Source of the DNA: Modestobacter italicus
GTDB lineage: Bacteria > Actinomycetota > Actinomycetes > Mycobacteriales > Geodermatophilaceae
DNA: 64,000 nt
Reading direction: 5' to 3'
Assembly: GCF_000306785.1 (NCBI RefSeq)
Contig: NC_017955.1
Span: 4,278,001-4,342,000 of the forward strand
In this document: positions 1-9,496 of the stretch, piece by piece
How positions within the stretch are numbered: position 1 is the first letter of the stretch
How the letters are laid out: the number at the start of each line of letters is the position of its first letter
Program-made: the position numbers and the translations under genes
Notes under the pieces: model-generated
Seen by the model: the letters and a program-made list of their open reading frames with translations, nothing else
What the model was told of the DNA's origin: nothing
Databases searched by the model: none

Positions 1-803
1 CGGCCGCCCGGGACGTCCACCGCGACCGTCCCGGCGGTCCGGCCGCCGGCCTCCAGCGCGGCGTAGGCCGCGGCGCAGGCGCCGGTGCCGCAGGACCGCG
101 TCTCGCCCACGCCGCGCTCGTACACCCGCAGCCGGACGTGCGCGCAGGCGCCGGCGGGGGCGTCCTCGGCGGCCAGCACGTTGACGACCTCGACGTTGAC
201 CCCCTCGGGGAACATCGCCGGGTCCACTCCGGGCAGCGCCGACAGGTCCAGCGAGTCGACCTCGACGTCGGTGAGCGCGACCAGGTGCGGGTTGCCCATC
301 GACACCCCGAGCCCCGGGAAGGGGACCCCGGCGATCCGGGCCTCGCCGCGGCCCAGCGGCACGGCCGGGCCCATGTCCACCCAGTAGCCGCCGTCCGCGC
401 GGGCACCGACCCGCCGCGGCCCGCCGCGGGTGCCGACCAGCACGCCTGCCTCGGCGGCCGCGCGGTCCAGCAGGCCCTCGGCGAGCAGCACGTGCAGGTA
501 CAGCCGGATGCCGTTGCCGCACATCTCCGCGTGCGAGCCGTCGGCGTTGCGGTGGTCCATGAACCACTCGCAGTCGGCGAGGGCGTCGCCGAGGACGGCG
601 GGGGCGTCGGGCACGTGCCGGCTGCGGACGACGCGCAGCACCCCGTCGCCGCCCAGGCCGGCCCGGCGGTCGCACAGCCGGCGGACCAGGTCGGCGTCGA
701 GCCGGGACTCCGGCCAGACGCCGCCGTCGGGGTCGGGCAGGACGACGAAGTCGTTCTCCGTGCCGTGGCCCAGGAGCACCCGCGGGCTCGCGCTGTCGAT
801 CAC
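1..803 (-). CDS. dapF: Diaminopimelate epimerase DapF, 3' end cut by window
   Basis: DapF interconverts LL- and meso-diaminopimelate in lysine and peptidoglycan synthesis in the cytosol. About 267 codons are visible from a GTG start, close to the family's 270-290, so only a short C-terminus is missing beyond the edge. The paired catalytic cysteines are present: Cys95 in an MCGNGIR motif and Cys235 in SCGTGAC. The GTG overlaps the miaA stop as GTGA, so the two genes are translationally coupled and probably form one transcript with the gene upstream of miaA. Identification is secure; the end is unseen. Confidence 0.95.
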   Translation of the reverse strand, partial: MIDSASPRVLLGHGTENDFVVLPDPDGGVWPESRLDADLVRRLCDRRAGLGGDGVLRVVRSRHVPDAPAVLGDALADCEWFMDHRNADGSHAEMCGNGIRLYLHVLLAEGLLDRAAAEAGVLVGTRGGPRRVGARADGGYWVDMGPAVPLGRGEARIAGVPFPGLGVSMGNPHLVALTDVEVDSLDLSALPGVDPAMFPEGVNVEVVNVLAAEDAPAGACAHVRLRVYERGVGETRSCGTGACAAAYAALEAGGRTAGTVAVDVPGG

Positions 804-1723
804 CGCCCGATCGTACGGTCGGCGATCAGCTGCACGACGGCGTCGGCCAGGTCGGCCCGGCCCGCGTCGAACCAGGTGGTGGCGGCGTCCCGGCGGAACC
901 AGGAGCGCTGCCGTCGGACGAACCGGCGGGTGGTGCTCACCGTGCGCGCCCGGGCCTCCTCGGCGGTGAGCAGGCCGTCGAACTGCTGGAGGACCTGGGC
1001 GTAGCCCAGCGCGCGGGAGGCGGTCGGCCCCTCGCGCAGGCCGTCGGCGGCCAGCGCGGCCACCTCGTCGACGAAGCCCGCGGCCCACATGGCGTCCACC
1101 CGCCGGGCGACCCGCTCGTCGAGCTCGTCGGGCGCCCGGTCCAGCCCGACGGTCACCGCCGGGTAGTGCGCCGCCGGCTCGGGCAGCCGGGCGGTGAAGG
1201 GCTGCCCGGTCAGCTCGATGACCTCCAGCGCGCGGACCACCCGCCGGCCGTTGCTGGGCAGGATCGCCGCGGCGGCCGCGGGGTCGAGGGCGGTCAGCCG
1301 GTCGTGCAGGGCCGCCGGCCCGACGGCGGCCAGCTCCTCGGTCAGCCGGGCGCGCACCTCCGGGTCGGTGCCGGGGAAGTCCAGCTCGTCGAGGACGGCC
1401 CTGACGTAGAGCCCGGAGCCGCCGACCAGCAGGGGGACGACGCCCGCGGCGCGCAGCCGGTCCACCTCGGCCCGGGCGCGCTGCCGGTACTCGGCGACCG
1501 AGGCCGGCTCCCGGACGTGCCACAGGTCCATCAGGTGGTGCGGCACGCCGGCCCGCTCGGCCGGGGTGGGCTTGGCCGTGCCGATGTCCATGCCGCGGTA
1601 GAGCTGCATCGAGTCCGCGTTCACCACCTCTCCGCCGAGCCGGGTGGCCAGCGCGACGGCGAGCGCGGTCTTCCCGGTGGCGGTGGGCCCGACGACGGCG
1701 ACCACCGGCGGCCCTGCGGTCAC
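800..1723 (-). CDS. miaA: tRNA dimethylallyltransferase MiaA
   Basis: MiaA transfers a dimethylallyl group to N6 of A37 in tRNAs that read UNN codons; MiaB (4425-5891) then methylthiolates the product. The protein of 307 residues begins at a GTG that overlaps the preceding stop (GTGA). It has the P-loop GPTATGKT at residues 12-19, the D-S-M-Q-L-Y-R-G-M-D substrate motif near residue 40 and the VGGSGLYV motif near residue 105. The open frame continues further upstream, but that part is Arg-rich shadow of the neighbour; the coupled GTG is the natural start. Length and motifs are standard. Confidence 0.95.
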   Translation of the reverse strand: MTAGPPVVAVVGPTATGKTALAVALATRLGGEVVNADSMQLYRGMDIGTAKPTPAERAGVPHHLMDLWHVREPASVAEYRQRARAEVDRLRAAGVVPLLVGGSGLYVRAVLDELDFPGTDPEVRARLTEELAAVGPAALHDRLTALDPAAAAAILPSNGRRVVRALEVIELTGQPFTARLPEPAAHYPAVTVGLDRAPDELDERVARRVDAMWAAGFVDEVAALAADGLREGPTASRALGYAQVLQQFDGLLTAEEARARTVSTTRRFVRRQRSWFRRDAATTWFDAGRADLADAVVQLIADRTIGR

Positions 1724-2412
1724 CGGGTCCGCCAGGTCGCGACCGGGTAGCCGACCCCGAACGGCGCCTCGTCGGTGAGCAGCTCCGCGTCGATGTCCAG
1801 CCCGTCGAGGGCGGCACCGACGGCCCGCCACACCGGCACCCCCGCCGCCAGCAGCCGGCTCCCCTCGACCGGGTCGAGGGCGGCCAGCGCGCCGGCGTCC
1901 CCGGTGGCCAGGGACCGGGCGACGGCGGCGTCGAACGGGGCTGCGGCGGGGTCCAGGTGGCCGGGGGCCCGCTCGCTGCGCCGGGCCGAGCCGTCGCCCA
2001 TCGCGAGGACGCCGACCGACCCCGGCAGGTCCGACAGCGCCGTCCCGAAGTCGTCCGGGCCGACCCCCAGCCGCGGGCCGACGTGACCGGCCTGGTCCAG
2101 CAGCCAGGCGCCGAGCAGGTGCGGCAGCGGCAGCCGCCGGCCGCCCGGCCGGGCCCAGCCGGAGAACGGCAGCTCGAGGTCGACGCCGAAGCCGCGCAGG
2201 TCACCGGCGTCCCCGGGGCCGAACCGCACCCCGTCGGCGCCGGTACCGAGCACGACGACGACCTCGGGTCCATCGTGCAGGACCACCTGCACGGCGGCGC
2301 GCACGGCCGCCCGCAGCACGCCCAGCTCGGCGCTGTGCGCCCCGGCCACCGCGGGCAGCAGCAGCGGCGGCTGCGGGCAGAAGGCGACCGTGACCGGACG
2401 GAGGGGTCTCAC
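1720..2412 (-). CDS. Class III extradiol dioxygenase-like protein
   Basis: A 230-residue protein resembling the LigB/class III extradiol ring-cleavage dioxygenase subunit B fold, found beside miaA in many actinobacteria. The N-terminus has a strand leading to CPQPPLLLP, then an HSAELGVLR segment typical of these proteins. A substrate cannot be named, and a role in aromatic catabolism is not implied by the context of tRNA modification and dapF. The GTG start gives VRPLRPVTVAFCP. The gene is divergent from the DUF349 gene, with only 40 bp between start codons, so their promoters must overlap. It probably heads the transcript that continues into miaA and dapF. Confidence 0.8.
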   Translation of the reverse strand: MRPLRPVTVAFCPQPPLLLPAVAGAHSAELGVLRAAVRAAVQVVLHDGPEVVVVLGTGADGVRFGPGDAGDLRGFGVDLELPFSGWARPGGRRLPLPHLLGAWLLDQAGHVGPRLGVGPDDFGTALSDLPGSVGVLAMGDGSARRSERAPGHLDPAAAPFDAAVARSLATGDAGALAALDPVEGSRLLAAGVPVWRAVGAALDGLDIDAELLTDEAPFGVGYPVATWRTR

Positions 2413-2440
2413 GCGGGGCAGTCTTGCCGATGGGGCGTGG

Positions 2441-2446
2441 GAGACT
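2441..2446 (+). promoter_or_regulatory. Putative -10 element of leaderless DUF349 gene
   Basis: GAGACT lies 6 nt before the GTG at 2453. The position fits a -10 hexamer for a transcript that starts at the start codon. The hexamer is imperfect (G in place of the first T) and no clear -35 is seen, so this is a weak call supported mainly by the same layout at other genes of the window. Confidence 0.35.
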
Positions 2447-2452
2447 GCTGGC

Positions 2453-4279
2453 GTGTCGAGCACGGAGAACACCGGAGACCGGACGCAGCAGGCCGCCCCC
2501 GCCCCCGACGAGCGCCCCGAGACGGGGCTCGCCGAGGTCGCCCCGGTCGATCCCACGCCCCTGGCGGCGACCCCCGATGCGGTCGTCCCGGAGGTGGTGG
2601 AACCAGGCGTCGACGAACCCGCCGGCGGCGCGCCCGAGGCGGCGGTCTCGGAGGTCGCTGCCGACGCCCCGTCGGTGACCGCGACCGCGCCGGTCGACGA
2701 GGGCCCGCTGGCGGCGACGCCGGACGCCGCCGTCCCCGAGCCGGCGGAGGCCGGCACCGAGGTCCCCGCGTCGCAGGCGGTCACCCCCGAGGCGGGCACC
2801 CCCGCCACCGGCTCGCCGACCGACGCCGCGCTCGCCGACCCGACGGCCGCTCCCGCGACCCCGGACGTCCTGATCACGGACACCCCCGCCACGGACACCC
2901 CCGCCACGGACACGCCCAGCACGGACACGCCCCCCGCCGCCGAGGCCCCGGCCGCCGAGGCCCCTGCCGCCGAGGCCCCTGCCGCCGCGCCGGTGCCCTC
3001 CCCCGGTGGCCGGCACGCAGCCGGGTCCTCCTCCTCGGCGGAGACCCCGACGATCGTCCCCGCCGTCCCGGCGTCGGACCCCACCGCGTGGGGCCGGGTC
3101 GACGACGAGGGCACCGTCTTCGTGACCACCGCTGCCGGGGAGCGCGCCGTCGGGTCCTGGCAGGCCGGCGACCCGGCCGCCGGGCTGGCGCACTACGGCC
3201 GCCGGTACGACGACCTCGCCACCGAGGTCTCGCTGCTGGAGGCGCGGCTGGCCGCGCACACCGGCAACCCCGGCGAGATCAAGGCCAAGGCCGAGGAGCT
3301 GGCGGACCAGATCCTGACCTCCGCGGCCGTGGGCGACCTCGACCACCTCGCGCTGCGGGCCCGGGCCATCTCGAGCATGGCCGAGACGGCCGTCGCGGCG
3401 AACCGGGCGGAGAAGGCCAAGGCGCGGGCCGGGCAGATCGCCCGCAAGGAGGCCCTCGCGGCCGAGGCCGAGCAGATCGCCGCCGACTCCACGCAGTGGA
3501 AGGCGGCCGGCGACCGGCTCAAGGCGATCGTCGAGGAGTGGAAGACGATCAAGGGCATCGACCGGAAGACCGACGAGGCGCTGTGGCACCGCTTCGCCGC
3601 AGCCCGGGACGCCTTCGGTCGCCGCCGCGGCGCGCACTTCGCCCAGCTGGACACCCAGCGCGCGGAGGCCCGCGCGGCCAAGAGCGAGCTCATCGCCGAG
3701 GCCGAGCGGCTGTCCAGCTCCACCGAGTGGGGTCCGACCAGCGCCGCGATGCGCTCGCTGATGGACCGCTGGAAGGCCGTGCCGCGGGTCGGCCGGGACA
3801 CCGACGACGACCTGTGGAAGAAGTTCCGCGCCGCGCAGGACGTCTTCTTCGCCGCCCGGACGGCCTCCGACCAGGCCCGCAGCTCCGACGAGCTGGCCAA
3901 CCAGAAGCAGAAGGAGGAGCTGCTGGCCGAGGCCGAGGCGCTGGACCCGGGCAACCGGGCGGCGCAGAACGCGCTCCGCAAGATCCAGGAGCGCTACGAC
4001 GCCATCGGGCACGTGCCGCGCAACGCCATGCGCCCGCTGGAGGACCGGATGCGCGCCGTCGAGGAGAAGTTCCGCGGCGTCGCCGAGTCCACCCGCCCGC
4101 GGGTGCAGCCGGAGAACCCGCTGCTCACCTCGATGCGGGCAGCCGTCACCAAGGCCGAGGACCAGCTGGCCAAGGCGCAGGCGGCCGGCAACGCGAAGCG
4201 GATCAGCGAGGCCGAGGCCAACCTGGCGACCCGCCGCGAGTGGCTGGCCGAGGCGGAGAAGTCCTCCTCCCGCCGCTGA
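2453..4279 (+). CDS. DUF349 repeat protein with disordered N-terminus
   Basis: A 608-residue protein of unknown function. Residues 1-190 are Pro/Ala/Thr/Glu-rich and low in complexity, including tandem TDTPx and AAEAP repeats. Residues 215-590 are helical and carry DUF349 units recognisable by W-K-x-I...ID-R-K-T-D-x-x-L-W-x-R-F and the similar W-K-A-V-P-R-V-G-R-D-T-D-D-D-L-W-K-K-F. DUF349 proteins are common in actinobacteria and have been linked to RNA or ribosome-associated roles only loosely. No RBS is seen at the GTG start; an early -10-like hexamer suggests leaderless transcription. It is flanked by convergent miaB and followed by a strong terminator. Confidence 0.85.
   Translation: MSSTENTGDRTQQAAPAPDERPETGLAEVAPVDPTPLAATPDAVVPEVVEPGVDEPAGGAPEAAVSEVAADAPSVTATAPVDEGPLAATPDAAVPEPAEAGTEVPASQAVTPEAGTPATGSPTDAALADPTAAPATPDVLITDTPATDTPATDTPSTDTPPAAEAPAAEAPAAEAPAAAPVPSPGGRHAAGSSSSAETPTIVPAVPASDPTAWGRVDDEGTVFVTTAAGERAVGSWQAGDPAAGLAHYGRRYDDLATEVSLLEARLAAHTGNPGEIKAKAEELADQILTSAAVGDLDHLALRARAISSMAETAVAANRAEKAKARAGQIARKEALAAEAEQIAADSTQWKAAGDRLKAIVEEWKTIKGIDRKTDEALWHRFAAARDAFGRRRGAHFAQLDTQRAEARAAKSELIAEAERLSSSTEWGPTSAAMRSLMDRWKAVPRVGRDTDDDLWKKFRAAQDVFFAARTASDQARSSDELANQKQKEELLAEAEALDPGNRAAQNALRKIQERYDAIGHVPRNAMRPLEDRMRAVEEKFRGVAESTRPRVQPENPLLTSMRAAVTKAEDQLAKAQAAGNAKRISEAEANLATRREWLAEAEKSSSRR
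2876..2990 (+). repeat. 15-bp tandem repeats coding TDTPx and AAEAP
   Basis: Four 15-bp units encoding T-D-T-P-x are followed by about three 15-bp units encoding A-A-E-A-P, all in frame in the N-terminal linker of the DUF349 protein. Units are nearly identical at DNA level (two TDTPA units are exact copies), so the region is likely to vary in copy number between strains without breaking the frame. Confidence 0.8.
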
Positions 4280-4294
4280 CCTAGCACGAACGCC

Positions 4295-4330
4295 GAGGGC
4301 CCCGTCCGGACCGATCCGGACGGGGCCCTC
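4295..4330 (+). terminator. Terminator after DUF349 gene
   Basis: A perfect 16-bp stem, GAGGGCCCCGTCCGGA and its complement, closes a 4-nt loop (CCGA) 15 nt after the DUF349 stop codon. There is no U-tract, which is usual in high-GC actinobacteria. It may also act on the opposite strand for miaB. Confidence 0.8.
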
Positions 4331-4353
4331 GCACGTCCGCGGACCCGCTTGCT

Positions 4354-4416
4354 CAGGCATAGGTACCTACACGTGCGTATCGGGGTCTGAAACGCACGCA
4401 TAGGTACCTATGCCTG
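4354..4416. repeat. Long AT-richer inverted repeat between convergent genes
   Basis: Two 16-nt outer arms, CAGGCATAGGTACCTA (4354-4369) and its complement (4401-4416), enclose two 7-nt inner arms (CGTGCGT at 4372-4378, ACGCACG at 4392-4398) separated by a 2-nt mismatch; the loop is 13 nt (4379-4391). Each outer arm contains the palindrome TAGGTACCTA. The structure ends 8 nt after the miaB stop and follows the DUF349 terminator, so it may terminate miaB transcription. Its base composition differs strongly from its surroundings. Confidence 0.75.
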
Positions 4417-4424
4417 GTGAGGCG

Positions 4425-5891
4425 TCAGCTGCAGGCGGACACCGCGGCGGGGAGGGGCGCGGGGACGCCGATCTGGGGCATGCCCAGGGAGACGCCGGGG
4501 GTGGTCGGGCGGGTGCCGGCCTCGCTCGCGTCGCCGGCCCGGGTGCGGCGGTGCGAGACCAGGGGCCCGTCGGCGACCAGGAAGTGCGGCTTGGCGGCGG
4601 TCACGACCGCCGCCACCACGTCGCCGGGGCGGACGCCGTCGGCCGCGGTGAAGTGCACCAGCCGGCCGTCGCGGGCCCGGCCGGAGAGCCGGCCGCGGGC
4701 GGCGTCCTTGCTGCCCTCCCCCGCCGCGACCAGCAGCTCGACCCGGCGGCCGATCTGCGCGGTGTTCTCCGCCCAGCTGATCTCGTCCTGCAGCGCGGTG
4801 AGCCGGAGGTAGCGCTCCTGGACGACGTCCTTGGGCAGCTGGTCGGGCAGCTCGGCCGCCGGCGTGCCCGGGCGCTTGGAGTACTGGAAGGTGAAGGCGC
4901 TGGCGAAGCGGGCCTGCCGGACGACGTCGAGGGTGTCGGCGAAGTCCTGCTCGGTCTCGCCGGGGAAGCCCACGATGATGTCGGTGGTGATCGCCGCGTC
5001 GGGCATCGCCGCCCGCACCCGGTCGATGATCCCCAGGTAGCGGTCCCGCCGGTAGCCGCGGCGCATCCGGCGCAGCACGTCGTCCGAGCCGGACTGCAGC
5101 GGCATGTGCAGCTGGTGGCAGACCGCCGGGGTCGCGGCCATCGCCTCGATGACGTCGTCGGTGAACTCGCGCGGGTGCGGGCTGGTGAACCGGATCCGCT
5201 CCAGCCCTTCGATGGCGCCCGCTGCCCGGAGGAGGTCGGCGAAGGCGCCCCGCTCGCGGAACTCGACGCCGTAGGCGTTCACGTTCTGCCCGAGCAGGGT
5301 CACCTCGAGCACGCCCTGGTCGACCAGCGCCTGCACCTCGGCCAGGACCTCGCCGGGACGGCGGTCCTTCTCCTTGCCGCGCAGCGCCGGGACGATGCAG
5401 AACGTGCAGGTGTTGTTGCAGCCGACGCTGATCGACACCCAGCCGGAGTGGGCGGAGTCCCGCTTGGCCGGCAGCGTGGAGGGGAAGACCTCCAGCGACT
5501 CGACGATCTCGACCTGGGCCTCGGCGTTGTGCCGGGCGCGCTCGAGCAGCACCGGCAGCGAGCCGACGTTGTGGGTGCCGAAGACGACGTCGACCCACGG
5601 CGCCCGCCGGACGATCTCGCCGCGGTCCTTCTGCGCCAGGCAGCCGCCCACGGCGATCTGCATGCCGGGGTGGGCGTCCTTGACCGGGCGCAGGTGGCCG
5701 AGGTTGCCGTAGAGCCGGTTGTCGGCGTTCTCGCGGACCGCGCAGGTGTTCAGCACCACGACGTCGGCGTCGGCGCCCTCGGCGGCGGCGGTGTAGCCGG
5801 CCTGCTCGAGCAGCCCGGACAGCCGCTCGGAGTCGTGGACGTTCATCTGGCAGCCGTAGGTGCGCACGAGGTAGGTCTTGCCGTTCACCAC
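4425..5891 (-). CDS. miaB: tRNA-2-methylthio-N6-dimethylallyladenosine synthase MiaB
   Basis: Radical-SAM methylthiotransferase acting on i6A37 tRNA made by MiaA. From the GTG at 5891 the protein has 488 residues: an N-terminal MTTase domain starting [16 protein letters not shown] with three cluster cysteines (TYGCQMN, NTCAVRE, VGGCLAQ), a radical-SAM core with CNNTCTFC, and a C-terminal TRAM domain ending near residue 450. The frame is open to 5969, but those residues are low-complexity and precede the conserved start, so I prefer 5891; the adjacent GTG at 5888 is equally possible. It is transcribed divergently from gluA and convergently with the DUF349 gene. Confidence 0.93.
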   Translation of the reverse strand: MVNGKTYLVRTYGCQMNVHDSERLSGLLEQAGYTAAAEGADADVVVLNTCAVRENADNRLYGNLGHLRPVKDAHPGMQIAVGGCLAQKDRGEIVRRAPWVDVVFGTHNVGSLPVLLERARHNAEAQVEIVESLEVFPSTLPAKRDSAHSGWVSISVGCNNTCTFCIVPALRGKEKDRRPGEVLAEVQALVDQGVLEVTLLGQNVNAYGVEFRERGAFADLLRAAGAIEGLERIRFTSPHPREFTDDVIEAMAATPAVCHQLHMPLQSGSDDVLRRMRRGYRRDRYLGIIDRVRAAMPDAAITTDIIVGFPGETEQDFADTLDVVRQARFASAFTFQYSKRPGTPAAELPDQLPKDVVQERYLRLTALQDEISWAENTAQIGRRVELLVAAGEGSKDAARGRLSGRARDGRLVHFTAADGVRPGDVVAAVVTAAKPHFLVADGPLVSHRRTRAGDASEAGTRPTTPGVSLGMPQIGVPAPLPAAVSACS

Positions 5892-6034
5892 CGCATCGTA
5901 GAGACCCCGCGGCGCTCCCCCGTCCTGGCGGCCGGTCGCAGCGCTTCGTGACCGAGCCGACACCCGCACGGGGAACTCACAGCGTCGTTACAGCTTCGTG
6001 ATCGCGCAGCGACGTCGCAGTGCCCGGACCGCCC

Positions 6035-6040
6035 TAGGGT
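6035..6040 (+). promoter_or_regulatory. -10 element (TAGGGT) of gluABCD promoter
   Basis: TAGGGT fits the actinobacterial TAnnnT -10 consensus and lies 8 nt before the GTG of gluA, so transcription would start at or next to the start codon. No RBS is seen before that GTG, which agrees with a leaderless mRNA. The -35 region is not clear. Confidence 0.55.
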
Positions 6041-6048
6041 CACCCGCT

Positions 6049-6804
<756 letters not shown>

Positions 6805-6833
6805 CCGACCGCACACCCACGAGAGGACCCCTC

Positions 6834-7733
6834 ATGCGCATCACCCGCCCCTTCGCGGCCCTCGCCGCGATGGCCACGGCCGGCGTCGTGCTGGCCGGCT
6901 GCTCCAGCGATGCCGGCAACCAGGCCGAGGACGCCGCCGACAACAGCGCCGCTGTCGAGACCGACGCCGAGTTCGAGGCCGGGACGACGATGGCCGAGCT
7001 CAACGAGGCCGGCGCGATCACGATCGGCACCAAGTACGACCAGCCGGGCTTCGGCCTGCTGGACCCCTCCGGCACCCCCGAGGGCTTCGACGTCGAGATC
7101 GGCAAGATCATCGCCGCCAAGCTCGGCATCCCCGAGGACGGCATCACCTTCGTCGAGACCGTCTCGGCCAACCGCGAGCCGTTCATCCAGAACGGCCAGG
7201 CGGACATCGTGGTCGCCACGTACACGATCAACGACAAGCGCAAGGAGGTCGTGGACTTCGCCGGGCCGTACTACGAGGCGGGCCAGGACATCATGGTGGC
7301 CGCGGGCAACCCGCTGGGCATCGCGGGCCCGGAGGACCTGGCCGGCAAGAACGTCTGCTCGGTCGAGGGCTCGACCCCGGCGGAGAACATCCGCACCAAC
7401 TACCCCGAGGCGACGCTGACGCTGTTCGACGTCTACTCCAAGTGCGCCGACGCGCTCACCAACGGCCAGGTCGACGCGGTCACGACCGACAACGTCATCC
7501 TGACCGGCCTGGTGGCCGGCAACCCCGAGGGCTTCGAGCTGGTGGGCAACCCGTTCACCGAGGAGCCCTACGGCATCGGCCTCGCCAAGGGCGACCAGGA
7601 GTTCCGCGACTTCATCAACGACACCCTCGAGGAGTCCTTCGAGGACGGCTCGTGGGCCGACGCGTGGGACGCCACCGCCGGCGCGATCAGCGGCACCGAG
7701 GCCCCTGAGCCGCCGGCCGTCGACCGCTACTGA
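6834..7733 (+). CDS. gluB: Glutamate-binding lipoprotein GluB
   Basis: Extracytoplasmic solute-binding lipoprotein of 299 residues (SBP family 3). The lipobox VVLAGC places the lipidated cysteine at residue 23 after a short basic and hydrophobic signal. The mature part shows the family 3 pattern: ITIGTKYDQPGFG, PEGFDVEIGKIIAAKLG, then a YTINDKRKEVVDFAGPYYEAGQ segment. The ATG is preceded by GAGAGGA at 6821-6827. Substrate is probably glutamate or a related amino acid, by homology and operon order. A strong hairpin follows the gene before gluC. Confidence 0.92.
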   Translation: MRITRPFAALAAMATAGVVLAGCSSDAGNQAEDAADNSAAVETDAEFEAGTTMAELNEAGAITIGTKYDQPGFGLLDPSGTPEGFDVEIGKIIAAKLGIPEDGITFVETVSANREPFIQNGQADIVVATYTINDKRKEVVDFAGPYYEAGQDIMVAAGNPLGIAGPEDLAGKNVCSVEGSTPAENIRTNYPEATLTLFDVYSKCADALTNGQVDAVTTDNVILTGLVAGNPEGFELVGNPFTEEPYGIGLAKGDQEFRDFINDTLEESFEDGSWADAWDATAGAISGTEAPEPPAVDRY

Positions 7734-7746
7734 CCGACCCGTGCGT

Positions 7747-7777
7747 GCTGCCGGGCGGGGGCTCCCCGCCCGGCAGC
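7747..7777 (+). terminator. Intra-operon hairpin between gluB and gluC
   Basis: A perfect 14-bp GC stem (GCTGCCGGGCGGGG and complement) with a 3-nt loop starts 13 nt after the gluB stop. Hairpins at this place in binding-protein operons commonly stabilise the upstream mRNA or attenuate transcription so that the binding protein is made in excess over permease. Confidence 0.7.
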
Positions 7778-7802
7778 GTGCTGCTGAGCCTCGAAGGGAG
7801 GC

Positions 7803-8453
7803 GTGGTGCAGTTCTTCGTCGACAACTTCCCGCTGCTGCGGGAGGCCTTCCTCAAGACGCTGAGCCTGTCGGTGCTGGCGGGCCTGCTCGCCCTGGTCCT
7901 CGGGACGGTGCTGGCGGCGTTCCGGGTCAGCCCGATCACGCCGCTGCGGGGCCTGGCGACCTTCTACGTGGAGACGTTCCGGAACACCCCGCTGACGGTG
8001 GTCTTCTTCTTCATCATCTTCGGCCTGCCGCAGATCGACTTCGCCGTCGGCTTCTTCACCGGCTCGGTGCTGGCGGTCGGCCTGTACACGGCGGCGTTCG
8101 TCTGCGAGGCGGTGCGGTCGGGCATCAACGCCGTCTCCCCCGGGCAGGCCGAGGCCGCCCGGGCGATCGGCCTGACCTTCGGTCAGTCGCTGCGTGAGGT
8201 CGTGCTCCCGCAGGCGTTCCGCACCGTCGTCCCGCCGCTGGGCAACGTGCTGATCGCCATGGTGAAGAACACGTCGATCGCCGCCGGTTTCGCGGTCACC
8301 GAGCTCACCGCCTCGCTGCAGCGGCTGTCCAACGCCAACGGAGGCGACATCCTGCTGGTCCTGGCGGCCGTCGTCGCCGGCTACATGCTGATCACGCTGC
8401 CCGCGGCCTACGTCGTCGGCCGCGTCGAGCGACGGGTGGCGATCCTGCGATGA
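7803..8453 (+). CDS. gluC: Glutamate ABC transporter permease GluC
   Basis: Integral membrane permease of 216 residues, HisM/GlnP type, with about five hydrophobic segments and the cytoplasmic EAA loop (GQAEAARAIGLTFGQSLREVVLPQA) that docks to GluA. Two adjacent GTG codons can start it; AAGGGAGG at 7794-7801 is too close to 7803 and better spaced for 7806, so the real start may be one codon later. It overlaps gluD by four bases (ATGA), implying coupled translation of the two permeases. Confidence 0.9.
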   Translation: MVQFFVDNFPLLREAFLKTLSLSVLAGLLALVLGTVLAAFRVSPITPLRGLATFYVETFRNTPLTVVFFFIIFGLPQIDFAVGFFTGSVLAVGLYTAAFVCEAVRSGINAVSPGQAEAARAIGLTFGQSLREVVLPQAFRTVVPPLGNVLIAMVKNTSIAAGFAVTELTASLQRLSNANGGDILLVLAAVVAGYMLITLPAAYVVGRVERRVAILR

Positions 8454-9340
8454 GCGCACCGGTCCTCTTCGACCTCCCCGGGCCCCGGGCGCGGGCCAGG
8501 ATCCGGGTCGCCACGGTGATCGGCGCGCTGCTGGTGGTCGCCATCGTCGCGTTCGTGCTGGTCCGGCTGGGCCGTAACGGCCAGCTGGACCCGCAGCGCT
8601 GGTCGGTGCTGTTCGACCCCAACAGCGGTGTGCCGCAGGCGTTGTGGCAGGCGCTGCTGCGCACGCTGCGGGTCGCCGCCGTCGGCATGGTGTTCGCGAC
8701 GATCTTCGGGCTGCTGCTGGCCGTGGGCCGGCTCTCCGACCACCGGGTCGTGCGGGTCGCGGTCACCACGGTCATCGAGTTCTTCCGGGCGATCCCGCTG
8801 CTGGTGGTGATCTTCGCGCTGTACTTCGTGCTGCCGAGCTTCGGCATCCGGCTGAGCACGTACGCCGCGCTGACGATCGGCCTGGTCCTCTACAACATGG
8901 CCGTGCTGGCGGAGATCTTCCGGGCCGGCATCCTGTCGGTCGACCGGGGCCAGTCGGAGGCGGCGTACGGCATCGGGCTGCGCAAGGCGCAGGTCATGCG
9001 GCTGGTGCTGCTGCCGCAGGCGGTCCGCCGGATGCTGCCCGTGCTGGTGGCCCAGCTCGTGGTGCTGCTCAAGGACAGCTCGCTGGGCTTCATCATCGGG
9101 TACTTCGAGCTGCTCCGGCAGGCGCGCAGCCTGGTGGAGTTCTTCACCCCGCGCTTCGGCAACGAGTACACCTTCCAGCTGTACGTCGCCGCCGGGCTGA
9201 TCTACATCATCGTCAACGTGCTGCTGTCCCAGCTGGCGAAGTACATCGAGCGCCGGTCCCGCCGCAGCCCGAAGACGGCGGCGACGCACGCCGTCGATCT
9301 GACCGACCTCCCCTCGGCGACCGGTCAGACCTCGATCTGA
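8450..9340 (+). CDS. gluD: Glutamate ABC transporter permease GluD
   Basis: Second permease of the importer, 296 residues. An N-terminal extension of about 65 residues precedes the permease domain and contains one membrane segment (VIGALLVVAIVAFVLV). The EAA loop reads GQSEAAYGIGLRKAQVMRLVLLPQA. The C-terminal 40 residues are cytoplasmic and basic. The ATG overlaps the gluC stop. It ends the operon: a wobble-containing 16-bp hairpin follows 11 nt after the stop. Confidence 0.9.
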   Translation: MSAPVLFDLPGPRARARIRVATVIGALLVVAIVAFVLVRLGRNGQLDPQRWSVLFDPNSGVPQALWQALLRTLRVAAVGMVFATIFGLLLAVGRLSDHRVVRVAVTTVIEFFRAIPLLVVIFALYFVLPSFGIRLSTYAALTIGLVLYNMAVLAEIFRAGILSVDRGQSEAAYGIGLRKAQVMRLVLLPQAVRRMLPVLVAQLVVLLKDSSLGFIIGYFELLRQARSLVEFFTPRFGNEYTFQLYVAAGLIYIIVNVLLSQLAKYIERRSRRSPKTAATHAVDLTDLPSATGQTSI

Positions 9341-9350
9341 CCGCACTCCC

Positions 9351-9388
9351 CAGGCCCTCGGCGTCCACACCCGGACGTCGGGGGCCTG
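9351..9388 (+). terminator. Terminator of gluABCD
   Basis: Sixteen-bp stem (9351-9366 with 9373-9388) containing two G-U wobbles, loop of 6 nt, just after gluD. No U-tract. Confidence 0.7.
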
Positions 9389-9496
9389 CGCGCGTCCGGT
9401 GCCGGACCGCCCGGCGAGGGATGTGCCGGAGTCCGGCGCACGGCTTGGCAGATGTCGCCGGTGACCTCGGCAGGGCTGCCTGCCGAGAGAGAGGAC

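Noticed and set aside
1957-4284. Long plus-strand frame across the DUF349 gene in another phase
   Set aside because: Arg/Gly-rich shadow; the DUF349 frame has domains and tandem in-frame repeats.
5892-5969. Longer miaB N-terminus from ATG 5969
   Set aside because: The extra 26 residues are Ser/Arg/Gly-rich with no family counterpart, and the MTTase domain starts immediately after GTG 5891.
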